From Cristatella mucedo (taxonomy: Eukaryota > Bryozoa > Phylactolaemata > Cristatellidae), in the NCBI GenBank assembly GCA_009760855.2, contig WPIO01000165.1, forward strand, positions 489,501-553,500: a stretch of 64,000 nt of DNA, given 5' to 3'. This document shows positions 10,768 to 20,519 of the stretch, in pieces. The notes below the pieces were generated by a model. That model worked only from the letters and a program-made list of their open reading frames with translations, made no database searches and was not told the DNA's origin. A program made the position numbers and the translations under genes. The first letter of the stretch is position 1. Each line of letters opens with the position of its first letter.

Positions 10768-11260
10768 ACGAACTCTGTAAGAGCTGCGAAGGACGGCGGC
10801 CACTGACCCGCTGACCCGGACTGCCGGCGACTGCCACGACCCGCCCGACGTCGCTGTTAGGTGGGTCGCTGTACTATTTGTTGATGGCATGGCGTTGACG
10901 CGGTTTAAGAGAACAGCTGACGTTGCGTCGCTTCGCGGCGGCTGCGTACCTGCGGGTAACGACGCTTTGCGTGCCCTTAGAGACAACTACTATCCTGGTG
11001 AGCGCGAGCGATGAACTCGCTAGTGCACTCGATGAGCGAGGAGAGCGGGCGCATGCGCGATGGCGAGCCGCCGGTCAGACTGTCGGCCAGCGGCGGTCTG
11101 ACGGTAGGCTAGACGATAGGAGTGTATCTGACGCTGCGATACGGTTGGCTGAGCTTGGGTAGCCGTTGCTATTGGCTGACTAGCTGCAATTGGAAATCTC
11201 TTGAAAAGCGCGACCGGTTTAGCTAGGACACTCGCGAGACAATTGAAAGTGTACTGCCCC
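10562..11260. other. no gene recognised; short (CTG)n tract
   Basis: A CTG/CAG trinucleotide run of about ten units lies at 10735-10766. The rest is moderately GC-rich with no recognisable coding content. Confidence 0.45.
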
Positions 11261-11352
11261 GCCGGTTTGGCCGAGTGATTAAAGTGCTCGTCCGACCAAG
11301 GTCAAGGTTAATATACTCTACCGAAGTCATGGGCTTGAGTCCTCGGGCATTT
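11261..11352 (+). repeat. SINE family A, 3'-truncated
   Basis: The head is well preserved (gccggtttggccgagtgatt, B-box catgggcttgagtcc) but the element stops before the GCGC tail. An 11-base run of G at about 11429 follows downstream. Confidence 0.65.
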
Positions 11353-11509
11353 TTCGTCTGTTTTGCATACTAAAGAACGCAAGCGGAGGCTAAACCAGTA
11401 CCCTGCTGTTAGACTGAGCAAGGCGTCGGGGGGGGGGGGCGGGGCACGCGAGCTATGCGAATCCGTAATTTCAATCTCAAGACATTCTTGTTATTTTTGT
11501 TGTATATTG

Positions 11510-11624
11510 AGCATCCTGACACTGACCACATGATCGTGCTTCCTTAGCAGCAAATGTAAAGTGTCTAGAAAAGATAGAGTTCTCTGAGGGCACCATACCA
11601 AATGTATTATTATTATTATTATTC
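11510..11624 (+). mobile_element. LINE family B, 3' tail
   Basis: Contains agcaaatgtaaagtgtctag, the GCGC-type hairpin in degraded form and a terminal ATT run. It points towards another tail of the same family in opposite orientation at 11823. Confidence 0.7.
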
Positions 11625-11717
11625 TTAAGAGCGGCTGACAAAGATAACCACTCCACCTATACAACGGGAGACAATGGGAGAGATATGACGAAGCAACCAG
11701 CTTCATGGCTAATGGGT

Positions 11718-11824
11718 GTGGGTCCGCAGTACTGTTTGGGCGTTCTATGTCGGCGGAAGTTGACGAAGGATAACAGCAGACCCAAGAATATACTTTGAGA
11801 CTCTTGGAGGCTAGGATCGGTCAT
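11718..11824 (+). repeat. dispersed unclassified repeat, first part
   Basis: Aligns with 16988-17100, sharing blocks such as cggcggaagttgac and gaggctaggatcggtc (the latter with small changes). The match breaks at 11823 and resumes at about 12440, so this copy is split by a 0.6-kb insertion. Confidence 0.6.
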
Positions 11825-11940
11825 AATAAGAATAATAATACTAATAAATTTGTATAGCGCCATCAGTAGACGGCGCTATAGAAATATCACACTCTCAAAA
11901 TAACTCAATCTTTTTCTAGGCACTTTACAATTGTGAATCT
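11823..11940 (-). mobile_element. LINE family B, 3' tail, with an internal duplication
   Basis: Minus-strand tail beginning with the ATT run at 11823. The GCGC hairpin is interrupted by about 30 extra bases (11875-11905). It forms the left end of the insertion that splits the dispersed repeat. Confidence 0.6.
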
Positions 11941-12439
11941 GGTCATCTTGGCGAGTCTGAGATTGAGGCACGCCCAGAATGCTCTCTAGCAAAGCCTTGT
12001 AACTAGGAGCAAGTATTTTCAGGCAAGTGGCTTCTAGCTGACCCGAGCAGCCGTCGCCGGCAGTCGCTTGGTCCTGCTTGCACGGGGGGGGGGAAGCATT
12101 AGGTAACAAGTTGGCTGTATCAAAAGCCACAGATTCAAAGCCACCCTCCGTACCGATACGACACACTCTCCACTTCCTGGATACGCAGCACCACAATATC
12201 CCAGGTAACTGATTCGCTAGCGCCATTTTGTCTGCTTAGCCCATGTTTGCCGGCTGCTGTTTCAACCTTTTCAACCTATTTCAACACACACGTCTGCAGC
12301 AGCTGCTCCACCATGACTACTTCGCCGAGATGGATAGCCGGCAGCGGCCCCTCTGCAAGTCGGGCTGCGTGAGCCACGACTTGACAAAGACTCTGTACGC
12401 GAGCTCGCTGGCGGCCGGACGGCAGTGGCTCACTCACGT
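11941..12439. other. inserted segment with weak ORFs
   Basis: A minus-strand frame from an ATG at 12226 (good context, aaaatgg) runs 116 codons, but its last part is translated from the LINE tail. A plus-strand frame across 12300-12500 is also open. Neither shows a domain that I recognise; a 9-base G run lies inside. They may be chance frames. Confidence 0.25.
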
Positions 12440-12559
12440 CATGACGGTCGTAAGCTTCCGCATGGCTTCCAGCGATTGTCAATCCACACTGCCTGTCGAA
12501 GTGTCGATTCGATCTTCGGGTGTGCGACTGCTCACACGAATACTCATACATAACAATGG
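12440..12559 (+). repeat. dispersed unclassified repeat, second part
   Basis: Aligns with 17101-17225, for example cactgcctgtcg and actgctc-cacgaatactc. Together with 11718-11824 it makes one interrupted copy of the repeat seen whole at 16988-17225. Confidence 0.55.
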
Positions 12560-12729
12560 CAACGGGAATGGGAATAGGACAAGACGTTGCGTGGAATACG
12601 GCAAGATATGGTGCGATCTGGTTCGAGAGTGCTCGGCCAGCGTCCGGGGAGCAGTCCCACGAGTCTCGACAAAAGGCAATGCCCAGAAGCATCCTTCCGG
12701 GTAAAGGGTGCTAAATACGTAATTTATAA

Positions 12730-13268
12730 TTTATTTGCTTAGCGCCCTAAGAGAACTTGACCTCCATTCAAGGCGCTTAGCATACGCCACAGCGGCTCGA
12801 GCCCACGATCTCGACCAGACCTTGGTAGGGGCGAGCGCCTTATCCACCGGGTCAGACCTCGGTAGGGGCGATCGCCTTATCCACCGGGTCAGACCTTGGT
12901 TGTGGCGATCGCTTTATCCACCGGGTCAGACCTTGGTAGTGGCGATCGCTTTATCCACCGGGTCAGACCTCGGTAGGGGCGATCGCCTTATCCACCGGGT
13001 CAGACCTTGGTAGTGGCGATCGCTTTATCCACCGGGTCAGACCTTGGTAGTGGTGATCGCTTTATCCACCGGGTCAGACCTTGGTGGTGGCGATCGCTTT
13101 ATCCACCGGGTCAGACCTTGGTAGTGGCGATCGCTTTATCCACCGGGTCAGACCTTGGTAGGGGCGAGCGCCTTATCCACCGGGTCAGACCTTGGTAGTG
13201 GCGATCGCTTTATCCACCGGGTCAGACCTTGGTAGGGGCGAGCGCCTTATCCACCGGGTCAAACCAGC
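12730..13268 (-). repeat. SINE family A with a tandemly amplified promoter region
   Basis: The minus-strand tail (gcgccttgaatggagg, gggcgctaagcaaat) and B-box (gtgggctcgagcc) are at 12730-12815. The part holding the A-box has been amplified into twelve 37-bp units, each starting ccaccgggtcagac on the plus strand, at 12844, 12881 and every 37 bases to 13251. The last unit leads into the normal 5' end (gctggtttgac on the minus strand). Unit variants differ mainly at ggtagtggcgatcgctt versus ggtaggggcgagcgcct. ORFs across the array are an artefact. Confidence 0.88.
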
Positions 13269-13393
13269 ATGATATTCCATGCTAAGGTGAGGAGGTACCT
13301 CCGCGTAAAGCGGCGGATCTCCGGCTACAGGACATCGTTGCACTTGCCAGGAGAGGGTGCTTCCTTCTTCTTCTGCCTCTGCGCCGCCGCCAT

Positions 13394-13423
13394 GTTTGCT
13401 ACATCTTCGGTATGTAGCAAACC
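13394..13423 (+). repeat. short hairpin with a UUCG loop
   Basis: gtttgctacatc pairs with gtatgtagcaaac around ttcg, with one bulged T. As RNA this would be a very stable c(UUCG)g-capped stem. It overlaps the start of a short open frame beginning at the ATG at 13392. Confidence 0.5.
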
Positions 13424-13504
13424 GATTGCCGCTCAGGCCGCATCTGCCTCAGCATCAATACCAGCAGCCACACTAGTAATGAGAAGAATCGTTTGCTGTC
13501 TAAC

Positions 13505-13860
13505 ATGTCTGAGCCACAAGTTCCTGCCTCGACGATTCTAGGGAAGCAGCTGGTGGCGGTGACGGTGGAGGAGCAGCCTGCGGTGGCCTGCGAAGTAACG
13601 GCCTCTGAGCCTGAGACTTTTGAGGCGGCAGAAGATGAGGTCCATGAGGCGAAACTGGTCCGCGATAAGGCGATCCGCTAGGTGGCGGAAGGCAGATGGA
13701 GCCGGTTCACGAGATGGCGGTCCGGAAGGCGCCAGTCCGTGAAATTGCTCCCCCCCAGACGGCAACGGAGGTCGGCGAGTAGGCAGCTGCAGTGAAATTC
13801 AACGAGACGGCGCTGGCAACGTCCATTGGCCACGCGACCGAGCGAATCGGCCGTCGTTGA
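13505..13860 (+). pseudogene. decayed acidic/valine-rich coding-like stretch, unidentified
   Basis: An ATG at 13505 opens 58 codons rich in Glu, Ala and Val ending at TAG (13679-13681). After it, coding-like sequence of the same flavour seems to continue in another frame to about 13860, with further stops. No domain is recognisable. It abuts the 5' end of a LINE family A fragment and could be the remains of a mobile-element ORF or of a host exon. Confidence 0.25.
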
Positions 13861-15328
13861 ACCGATTCTTAAAAAGCCTGGATTCGGTACAGAGGTCCTT
13901 GCAAACTATTGCCTCAGTTTCCCGTCTTTCTTTTTGTCAAAGATTCTTGAAAAATTGTCGCTAAGAAGCTGGTAGCACACGTTGAAAAAAATGAGACCTC
14001 AGAGAAATTTAAATTGGCGTTCAAGCGGCAGCACTACACTGAAACTACTCTCCTCCGTGTAACCAGTCACATTGTATGCATAAGCAATGACGGGAATGTC
14101 ACTGCCCTAACGTTGCTGTATCTATCAGCTGCCTTAGACGCATTTGATAACGATGTCCTACTTGAACGATTGAGAACAGTGAACGGCCTCGCTGACGCGG
14201 CCGGCACTGGCGGGGGTACTTGTCCGATTGTGTTCCATCCGTGTCATGTGGGGGTCAAGTATCGTCCACCAGATCAGTCGCCAGTGGAGTCCCTCAAGGA
14301 TTCATCCTCGGTCCCTTGCTGTTCTCCATTTATACTCAACCTCTGGGTAAAGTGATTCAGGCCCATGGAATAGGATCTTACTTTTATGCTGACGATATGC
14401 AGCTGTATTCATCATTTAAACTGTCGAAATCTGCTGCAACGACTTATAAATGAATTATTTGCCTTGCCGAAATTAGAGCCTGGATGTCGGAAAATTTCCT
14501 TAAACTAAACGACAGTAAAACGGAACTGGTGCTCATAGCACACGTAAAACGTGTGGCTTGACTAGAAGCCTCCACTCTCCTAGTAGGGGATGCTGTTGTA
14601 CGGCTATCGTCACGTGGTCGTTATTTAGGTGACATCTTCGACAGCTGCCTTAATTTTGAAAGTTTCGTTAAGAAGACTGCTCCCACAGCTAGCCATCACG
14701 TCCGATAGCTATCTAAGATTAGGAACTCTCTCTTCGACGGTGGCTTTCAAAAACTTTAACTAACTCATTGGGTCTGTCTGGGCTTGATTATTAAATTCCC
14801 TTTAGGCTGGGCTACCAAAAAAAAGCAACTAAGCCACTACAAATCGCTGTGAATATGTCTGCAAGGCTAGTTTGCAAATCCCAGAGGTTTGACAACTTGT
14901 CTCCTTTGTTAAAAGAGCTAGGGTGGCTGCCAGTTGATCAGTCGATACAGAACAAAGTTCTAACGTTGACCCACAAGGCCCGCCGCGGCTTGGCTCCTCC
15001 GTACCTAGGTTTACTGCCGCACCAGTTTCAGCCGCTCGTGCCCCAAGGTCCTGTATGGACAAGAAATTAGCAATTCCATTCCTCCGCTTACAGACCGTTG
15101 GCGACAGAAGCTTTTTCTCTGCAGGTCCTCGACTGTGGAGCTCACTTCTACAATTCTTACGCAACAGCTACTCTCCTGCTGCCGACTATGGCACACCCTT
15201 TTCAACCGTCCTGAGCTGCTACTTCCACGTTACTCACTACCTCAACCGCTCTTGTGACTCGGCTATGCTTCCCACTTTCTCTTTGCTGAGTGAGATGAAG
15301 TCTGCTGGTTACCGAATGCGTACCGAAA
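13845..15328 (+). mobile_element. LINE family A copy, degenerate, split by a solo LTR
   Basis: Starts in the N-terminal part of the reverse transcriptase (before the tail-like LSKILEK motif) and continues through the fingers, YADD region (near 14390), thumb and C-terminus. Many frameshifts and stops make it non-functional. At 15328 it is cut by the LTR at 15329-16716 and resumes at 16717 exactly where it left off. Confidence 0.85.
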
Positions 15329-16716
15329 TGTAACGCCGAAGGCTCGGCGGGGTAGGCTTGACCTGCCGCTTACCTAGCGGCGTAGCCTATCGCCTAATGC
15401 CGTTCGGTGCGCGCCTACGCGCATTAAGCTGGCCGCCACGAAACGAGCGTTTCTGGCGCTGACCTGCTTACCGTTACTAAAGGGGTTCGTGAGTCCGCGG
15501 CGTGAATTGGAAAGCGAGACACACAAATTGGGGATTTTACTGAACTTTATTCGCAAGCGCACAAAGTCGCTGCGCGTCTAGTTCAGCTTTATCTCCACAC
15601 TCCTCGCACGTTCTCAACTGCACCAACACTCTTGCGGAGGGAATACTCCTCCACACTGAGCGCGACCCGGTCCCTAAATCCTAACCGGAGAACTAGGAAT
15701 CCGTTCCCACCTGTGCCGAGGGAATACCCCAAACACGCCAACGTAAACACTCTTGCGGAGGGAATACTCCTCCGCACTGAAGCGCGAACCGGAGCCTAAA
15801 CCCTACCCGGAGAACTAGAACTCGGTTTCCACCAGTGCGGCAGGAATACTCCACACACGCCACCTCAAGCACTCTTGCGGAGGGAATACTTCTCCACACT
15901 GGGGCTGCTTACGTGTATAATGGGAAACGACCCAAATAGATGGAGCCCGAATCAGAGTCTAAACCCTGACCGGAGAACTAGAACTCGGTTTCCACCAGTG
16001 CGGCAGGAATACTTCACACACGCCGACTACGCCTAGCTCGCACCGGCAAATCCCTATGACGAGACCACGTGCTAGCGCGCACACACAAAACACAAAAGAA
16101 ACACAGAATGCCAGCTCGGGCGCAATACGACCGTATTCGGTGGAGTCCACCGAATTCTCCTTGCGCTGTCTTGTCCTGCTCCGTCCATCGTCGGCGGACA
16201 GCCCGCCCTCCTTCCTCGCTTTCAGAGAAACGAGTGCCCGACGGTGTCAAAGCGCAGAGCCGGGCCAAAGACACGAAGATACTTAAGACCCAGAGCGAGC
16301 GTCACTCGACTCTTAAATACTTAGCTGAGACAATGGGGCAAGAGCTTAGTGGTGTTGGGCCCGACACCAGGGCCCATTACGGTAAGGAATTAATACCGGC
16401 ACTAGGCCACTGGAATGTCCCCTCTGTCCAGCTTGAATGGCGAATGGGTTCCAGACGATTCTTTTTGGACAGAGTGATGGTGAAGGTTGACAGGCCAGCC
16501 AATATCAATCAGCCGTTCCCGCGGGTATCGGACCAATTCTAAAGGCCGACTCACCACCGCTGGTCTGAGAGCTTCCTGGCTTACTCTTAAGCGCTTCCTC
16601 TCTAACCGCACTGACGCTCCTCTCTGGCTTACTGCTCTAGGACAAAAGAGTTCTAGCCCGCCTCCAAACAGCTCTTGTTCGTGCTAAAATTTAGCCAAGG
16701 CCAGCAGGGCGCTACA
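15329..16716. mobile_element. solo LTR of an LTR retrotransposon
   Basis: A 1,388-bp insertion within the LINE. Its ends are tgtaacgcc and ggcgctaca, an imperfect inverted pair with canonical TG...CA, and it is flanked by the direct repeat gaaa (15325-15328 and 16717-16720). These are hallmarks of an LTR left by recombination. It contains about three and a half copies of a roughly 120-bp tandem repeat between 15600 and 16025 (cactcttgcggagggaatac recurs at 15629, 15748 and 15870). An AATAAA on the minus strand near 15546 suggests transcription leftwards, but this is weak. No gag or pol sequence is present. Short ORFs inside are not credible genes. Confidence 0.72.
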
Positions 16717-16815
16717 GAAAGCAGCTTAGGCTGTAAGTGCGCTATGCAAAACTCTCCCGTGTGACACCCACTTAGTCTTTGTGGCTTAGTGGAGTTACAG
16801 ACGCAGATAAATACA
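16717..16815 (+). mobile_element. LINE family A, 3' end resumed after the LTR
   Basis: Begins gaaagcagcttaggctgt, which directly continues the sequence lost at 15328, and runs through the 3' UTR to gttacagacgcagataaataca. Confidence 0.85.
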
Positions 16816-16987
16816 ATGAGACTGCTGCTACGACGGTAAGCGTTTCGACTACTTCGACGCCCTGCGACGCCGGTCAGCACTGCTGAGATTACTGTCAGTG
16901 CTGCTACGCCGATCAACTTTATTTCGCTTCTCCCCCTCCCTTGGTTGTCCTTTCAGCTGCGAAGTTGGCTTCTCATGGGAAGAAAGG

Positions 16988-17225
16988 GTGCTGGGTCCGC
17001 TGTACCGCGTAAGCGTTAGTACTACGTCGGCGGAAGTTGACTAAGAAGAACAGCGAACCCAATAATGTACTCTGAGATTCTTTGGGGCTAGGATCGGTCT
17101 TGAGGGTCGTTATCTCCCGCGTGGATTCCTGCGACTGTTATTTGCAAATACACTGCCTGTCGTAATTTAGATTCAATCTTCGGATTCGCGACTGCTCGCA
17201 CGAATACTCCTACATAGCGATGGGC
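16988..17225 (+). repeat. dispersed unclassified repeat, uninterrupted copy
   Basis: Same sequence as the split copy at 11718-11824 plus 12440-12559. Its class is unknown; I see no ORF or terminal repeat. Confidence 0.6.
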
Positions 17226-17370
17226 AAGCCTAGCGTCGCTCAGAAACTTGCAGTCCTGAACGTGGGAATGGGCTCTGCCAGCTGATCCCCTTTTCATATG
17301 CGGCCTGTATATCTATGGTCTCTGTACGAAATCTCGGCACCATGGCGCCCTGGTGCAATAAAGCACAGAT

Positions 17371-17376
17371 TTTATT
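17371..17376 (-). terminator. poly(A) signal of the 17.6-20.3 kb gene
   Basis: AATAAA on the minus strand, 231 bases beyond the TAG stop of the sulfotransferase gene. Position and strand fit; cleavage is not shown. Confidence 0.5.
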
Positions 17377-17606
17377 TACGAAAATGCAGCCTGGAAATTC
17401 CTCCGGAGATGCGTGCGACCATGGATACCGCTTCGGTTCCGGTTTGAGCTTCGAAGGTGAGAGACGCGGAGGAGCCGGAGCAGCGCGAGAGCCGCCTCTC
17501 CAGAGCGAGACGAAAGTGTCCGCTCGCTGTGTGCTCGACGGCGATGCAGCCGAGCAGCGGATTGGCGAGGCAGCGGCCACGTCTGACGAGTAGCCGACGT
17601 CTGCTG

Positions 17607-20294
17607 CTACTGCGAAGGCGGCGGCAGCGGCGGCAGCTGGTGAACCACTTTAAGCTGACCTGCGAGCTGCGGGTACCAGCGAAGCACGCTCGCACTGCAG
17701 CACGCTCTAACGGTGTTCACTTCCTGCCCCGTCAGCTGCCACTTCCACTTGCGAAGTGACATCGCCGGATGCTCTTTCCGTGTCGAGTAGTGCTGCGGCA
17801 GGCGGACGGCAGGCCCGCCGTCGTCCTGCTGGCCGCTGACGACACGCAGCCGCTCCACGATGGCTTCGGTGATGTTCAATCTGAGCATGTCGCTGTAGAT
17901 GCGACGCGCAGAGGACACGGGCTCGACGACCAGGCTCTCGTAGTACAAGTTGAAGACGCTGCCACCGCCGCCGCCGGCGGCAGTGGCTGCCGCCTTAGTC
18001 TGGTTGACGAACTGCGCCGTCCGCTGCATGTCTCGGCAGAGGGCGCATGCGCCGGCCTTCGTGACCGGCTCGAAGAACTTTCGCGAGCTCACGACGGCGC
18101 GCGGGTCGCGCATCAGGTGCATGAGCACGAGCGACGGGTTCGCGCGCACGAACTCGGCCGTCTGCAGCGTGGCCGTGATGCGAATCGTCTTGGCCGACAC
18201 GATGGACGCCGCCTCGCAATGCGCCTGGAAGAGCGGCACGCAGGCGGCGGCGCCGTGACGCCTCAGGCAGCGAATGTAGGCCGCCATTCGTGGCGAGTGC
18301 TCGAACGGCCTCGGGAAGAAGCTGTTGAGCGTCATCCAGGCGAGCGGCAGCCGGTGCACGTCGCAGAGCAGGTAGCGCTCGAACGCCCTGAAGAACTCGC
18401 TGTGCCGACGCGCCTCGTCGCCGCCGTACGAACCCGAGCCTGCGCGATGGTGGTTGCTGTAGATGACGTCCGGCTCGAAGATGTACAGCGCTCCCGGATG
18501 CTTGCTGATTATCTCCGACGCGTACGTCGATCCCGAGCGATGGTAGGCGAGCAGCAGTGCTCGACGCCGCTCCGATGGCAGGCCGTCAAAGTGCAGCTCG
18601 ACTGAGCCACCGCCACCGCCGCTGACGTCACCGCCGCTGTCGACTGCACCGCCGCCCTCGCGAATGATCTCCTCGTGACTGTTCAGTTCGCCTTCGTCGT
18701 TCGCGGCACTGCGGCGGCGGCTGCGGCGGCCTCGTTCGTAGCTGCTTTCGCTGCTGCCGCTGTGGATTTCACCCCCGTCCCGCGTCCCGCGATCGTCCCG
18801 CGTCTCGTCGCTGTTACCGCCGCCGACATCTTCGGCGTCGTCCTCGTCATCGCCGCCCTCGTCGGCGACTTCGTCATCGTCATCGACATTGTCATCGTCG
18901 GCGTCGCCGCCACTGTCGACTCCACCGTCATCGTCGACTTGGCCACCGTCGCCGTAGTCGTTGCTGTCCATGTCATCTCGATTTTCGTCCCCTTCGGCCC
19001 CGTCACCTTCATTTTCGTCCTCGGCATCGTCGCCGTTGTCTCGATCGTCGACATCTTCGTCGTTATCGTTGACGCCTTCGACGGCAGCGTTGCCACCATC
19101 GACGTTGCTCCGGCTTTTGTCGATGCGGCCTTCGCTGTGCTCGTCGCCATTTTGGCCGACATTGCCGCCGCCGCCTACGCCGTCTCCTTCGCCGTCTCCT
19201 TCGTCGTTGCTAAATGAGCCGCCGGTGAGATAGAACGGCAAGCCGTGCACACCGTCGCAGAACGCCACCGGTCTGCTGACGCCCAACGTGCTTGAGCACG
19301 CGCAGCCCGTGCCGACTCGAAGGAACGCGTACGAGAAGCCGCTGCTCGCGCAGGTCGCCAAGCAGCTTTCGCTCACGGCTGTGGCGTTCGGCACCACTGC
19401 GACGTGACGCAAGTCCGTCGCCACGGCAAAGCAGCCGACGAAGTAGCGAAGCAGCTGCAGCCGCCGAGCGTCTTGGCGCGCTCTCGACGCTACGCCGCCG
19501 CCGCCCGGCCTTCTCTCCATCTCGGCGGTGCAGCGTCTGTTTCGGCGACCGTTTATGGACAGGCAGCCGCGAAAGCGGACCGCCGCCGGCGTGCCGTGCG
19601 CCGCGTCGCCGCCGGGCGCTGCCATCCACGTCGTCCAGTCGCGCTCGCCGTCGGCCGTCCTCAGGTGATAGACGGCGGCCGCGCCTTGGCCGCCGCATAG
19701 GGCGCTCCGATCGCCCGCACACGGCTGGTCGCAGCGGGCGTCCGGAAGCAGCCTCGTTATCCAGCGCTGCTCTCGGCACAGGCACTCGCGGTCGCCGATC
19801 AGCGCCGCGTAGGCGTGGCCATTGTCGTAGCACGCGTGCAAGCAGCCCTCGATCGTCGACGCCGAGCCGCCGGCCGCGATGACACGTGCTCCGCTTTCCT
19901 TGGGCGGCGCGACGAAGCAGGAGACGAACGAGTAGTCGGGCGCCGCGTCGTCGCGGCCACGAGCCGCCGCCGCAGCTGGATGCGTTGACAGTCGTCCGTC
20001 GGCGGCCGCCGCTGAGCATACAACTGCGCCGATCGAAGACTCGGCGGCGGCGGCCGCCGCCGCCCGGTCGTCGCTTAAGCGCCAGCAGCCCACTAGGCGC
20101 TCGGCAGCGGCGGCTGCAGAGAGCGACCTCTCACCTTGCTGGGGCGCCGCCGCTGCGAGCTTAGACCGAGCGGAAGCAACCTGACGGCTCGCAGGAAGGC
20201 TATGCGTGAAAAGCGCGACGGCCGCCAGGCCGCCGAGCGAGGCCACAGCGAGCAGCCATCGCATCCGCGACATCAGCAGGCAGCTCGCCGTCAT
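17607..20294 (-). CDS. WSC-WSC carbohydrate sulfotransferase with an acidic linker
   Basis: Intronless, 895 codons. The ATG at 20294 has an ideal context (gccgccatga); the frame continues upstream only through a GTG. A type II anchor lies near residues 10-29. WSC domains are at about 121-210 and 284-357, separated by a linker with WTTWM. Residues about 365-540 are extremely Asp/Glu/Gly-rich, then a basic patch and the sulfotransferase domain (about 575-890). It has an intact 5'-phosphosulfate loop YHRSGSTY (584-591), a 3'-phosphate motif RDPRAVVSSR (729-738), and C-terminal features of the CHST1/3/7-type 6-O-sulfotransferases. The expected role is PAPS-dependent sulfation of a glycan in the Golgi; the substrate cannot be read from sequence. 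The layout (anchor, two WSC, sulfotransferase) recalls vertebrate WSCD1/2, but the catalytic part looks CHST-like. It is the paralog of the gene at 7.3-9.3 kb, in inverted orientation. Confidence 0.9.
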   Translation of the reverse strand: MTASCLLMSRMRWLLAVASLGGLAAVALFTHSLPASRQVASARSKLAAAAPQQGERSLSAAAAAERLVGCWRLSDDRAAAAAAAESSIGAVVCSAAAADGRLSTHPAAAAARGRDDAAPDYSFVSCFVAPPKESGARVIAAGGSASTIEGCLHACYDNGHAYAALIGDRECLCREQRWITRLLPDARCDQPCAGDRSALCGGQGAAAVYHLRTADGERDWTTWMAAPGGDAAHGTPAAVRFRGCLSINGRRNRRCTAEMERRPGGGGVASRARQDARRLQLLRYFVGCFAVATDLRHVAVVPNATAVSESCLATCASSGFSYAFLRVGTGCACSSTLGVSRPVAFCDGVHGLPFYLTGGSFSNDEGDGEGDGVGGGGNVGQNGDEHSEGRIDKSRSNVDGGNAAVEGVNDNDEDVDDRDNGDDAEDENEGDGAEGDENRDDMDSNDYGDGGQVDDDGGVDSGGDADDDNVDDDDEVADEGGDDEDDAEDVGGGNSDETRDDRGTRDGGEIHSGSSESSYERGRRSRRRSAANDEGELNSHEEIIREGGGAVDSGGDVSGGGGGSVELHFDGLPSERRRALLLAYHRSGSTYASEIISKHPGALYIFEPDVIYSNHHRAGSGSYGGDEARRHSEFFRAFERYLLCDVHRLPLAWMTLNSFFPRPFEHSPRMAAYIRCLRRHGAAACVPLFQAHCEAASIVSAKTIRITATLQTAEFVRANPSLVLMHLMRDPRAVVSSRKFFEPVTKAGACALCRDMQRTAQFVNQTKAAATAAGGGGGSVFNLYYESLVVEPVSSARRIYSDMLRLNITEAIVERLRVVSGQQDDGGPAVRLPQHYSTRKEHPAMSLRKWKWQLTGQEVNTVRACCSASVLRWYPQLAGQLKVVHQLPPLPPPSQ

Positions 20295-20444
20295 GGCGGC
20301 TGGGCTGAAAGCCGCCGGCTCGGACGCCGGCGTTCGGACGGAGGCGGCGGGGTCGGCGGCTTTCACGCCGTCTCGTACGAAGGGCACGACCTCGAAACGC
20401 CGAGATTCGAGGAGCGGAGTGGCTTAGTGGCCTCGAGCGACGGC

Positions 20445-20456
20445 TCATATATATTT
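20445..20456 (-). promoter_or_regulatory. TATA-like box of the 17.6-20.3 kb gene
   Basis: The minus strand reads aaatatatatga, about 155 bases upstream of the ATG, which would leave a 5' UTR of roughly 125 bases. It stands alone in an otherwise GC-rich region. Confidence 0.45.
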
Positions 20457-20519
20457 GCTCAGCTTCTACGGAGGGGCAAGCGCTTCGAGCATAAAAGATC
20501 CATTGTAGACGCATAGCAA

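Noticed and set aside
9571-10986. A 471-codon ORF read as one protein
   Set aside because: The part beyond 10561 is flanking DNA fused by chance to the truncated LINE reverse transcriptase; it includes a CAG-repeat polyglutamine run.
12735-13198. Repeat-containing ORFs over the 37-bp array
   Set aside because: A 37-bp unit shifts frame each time; the openness is accidental and the array is clearly derived from a SINE.
18675-19217. 180-codon hydrophobic ORF on the plus strand
   Set aside because: Antisense of the GAC/GAT-rich acidic linker; Val/Ile richness is the complement of Asp codons.
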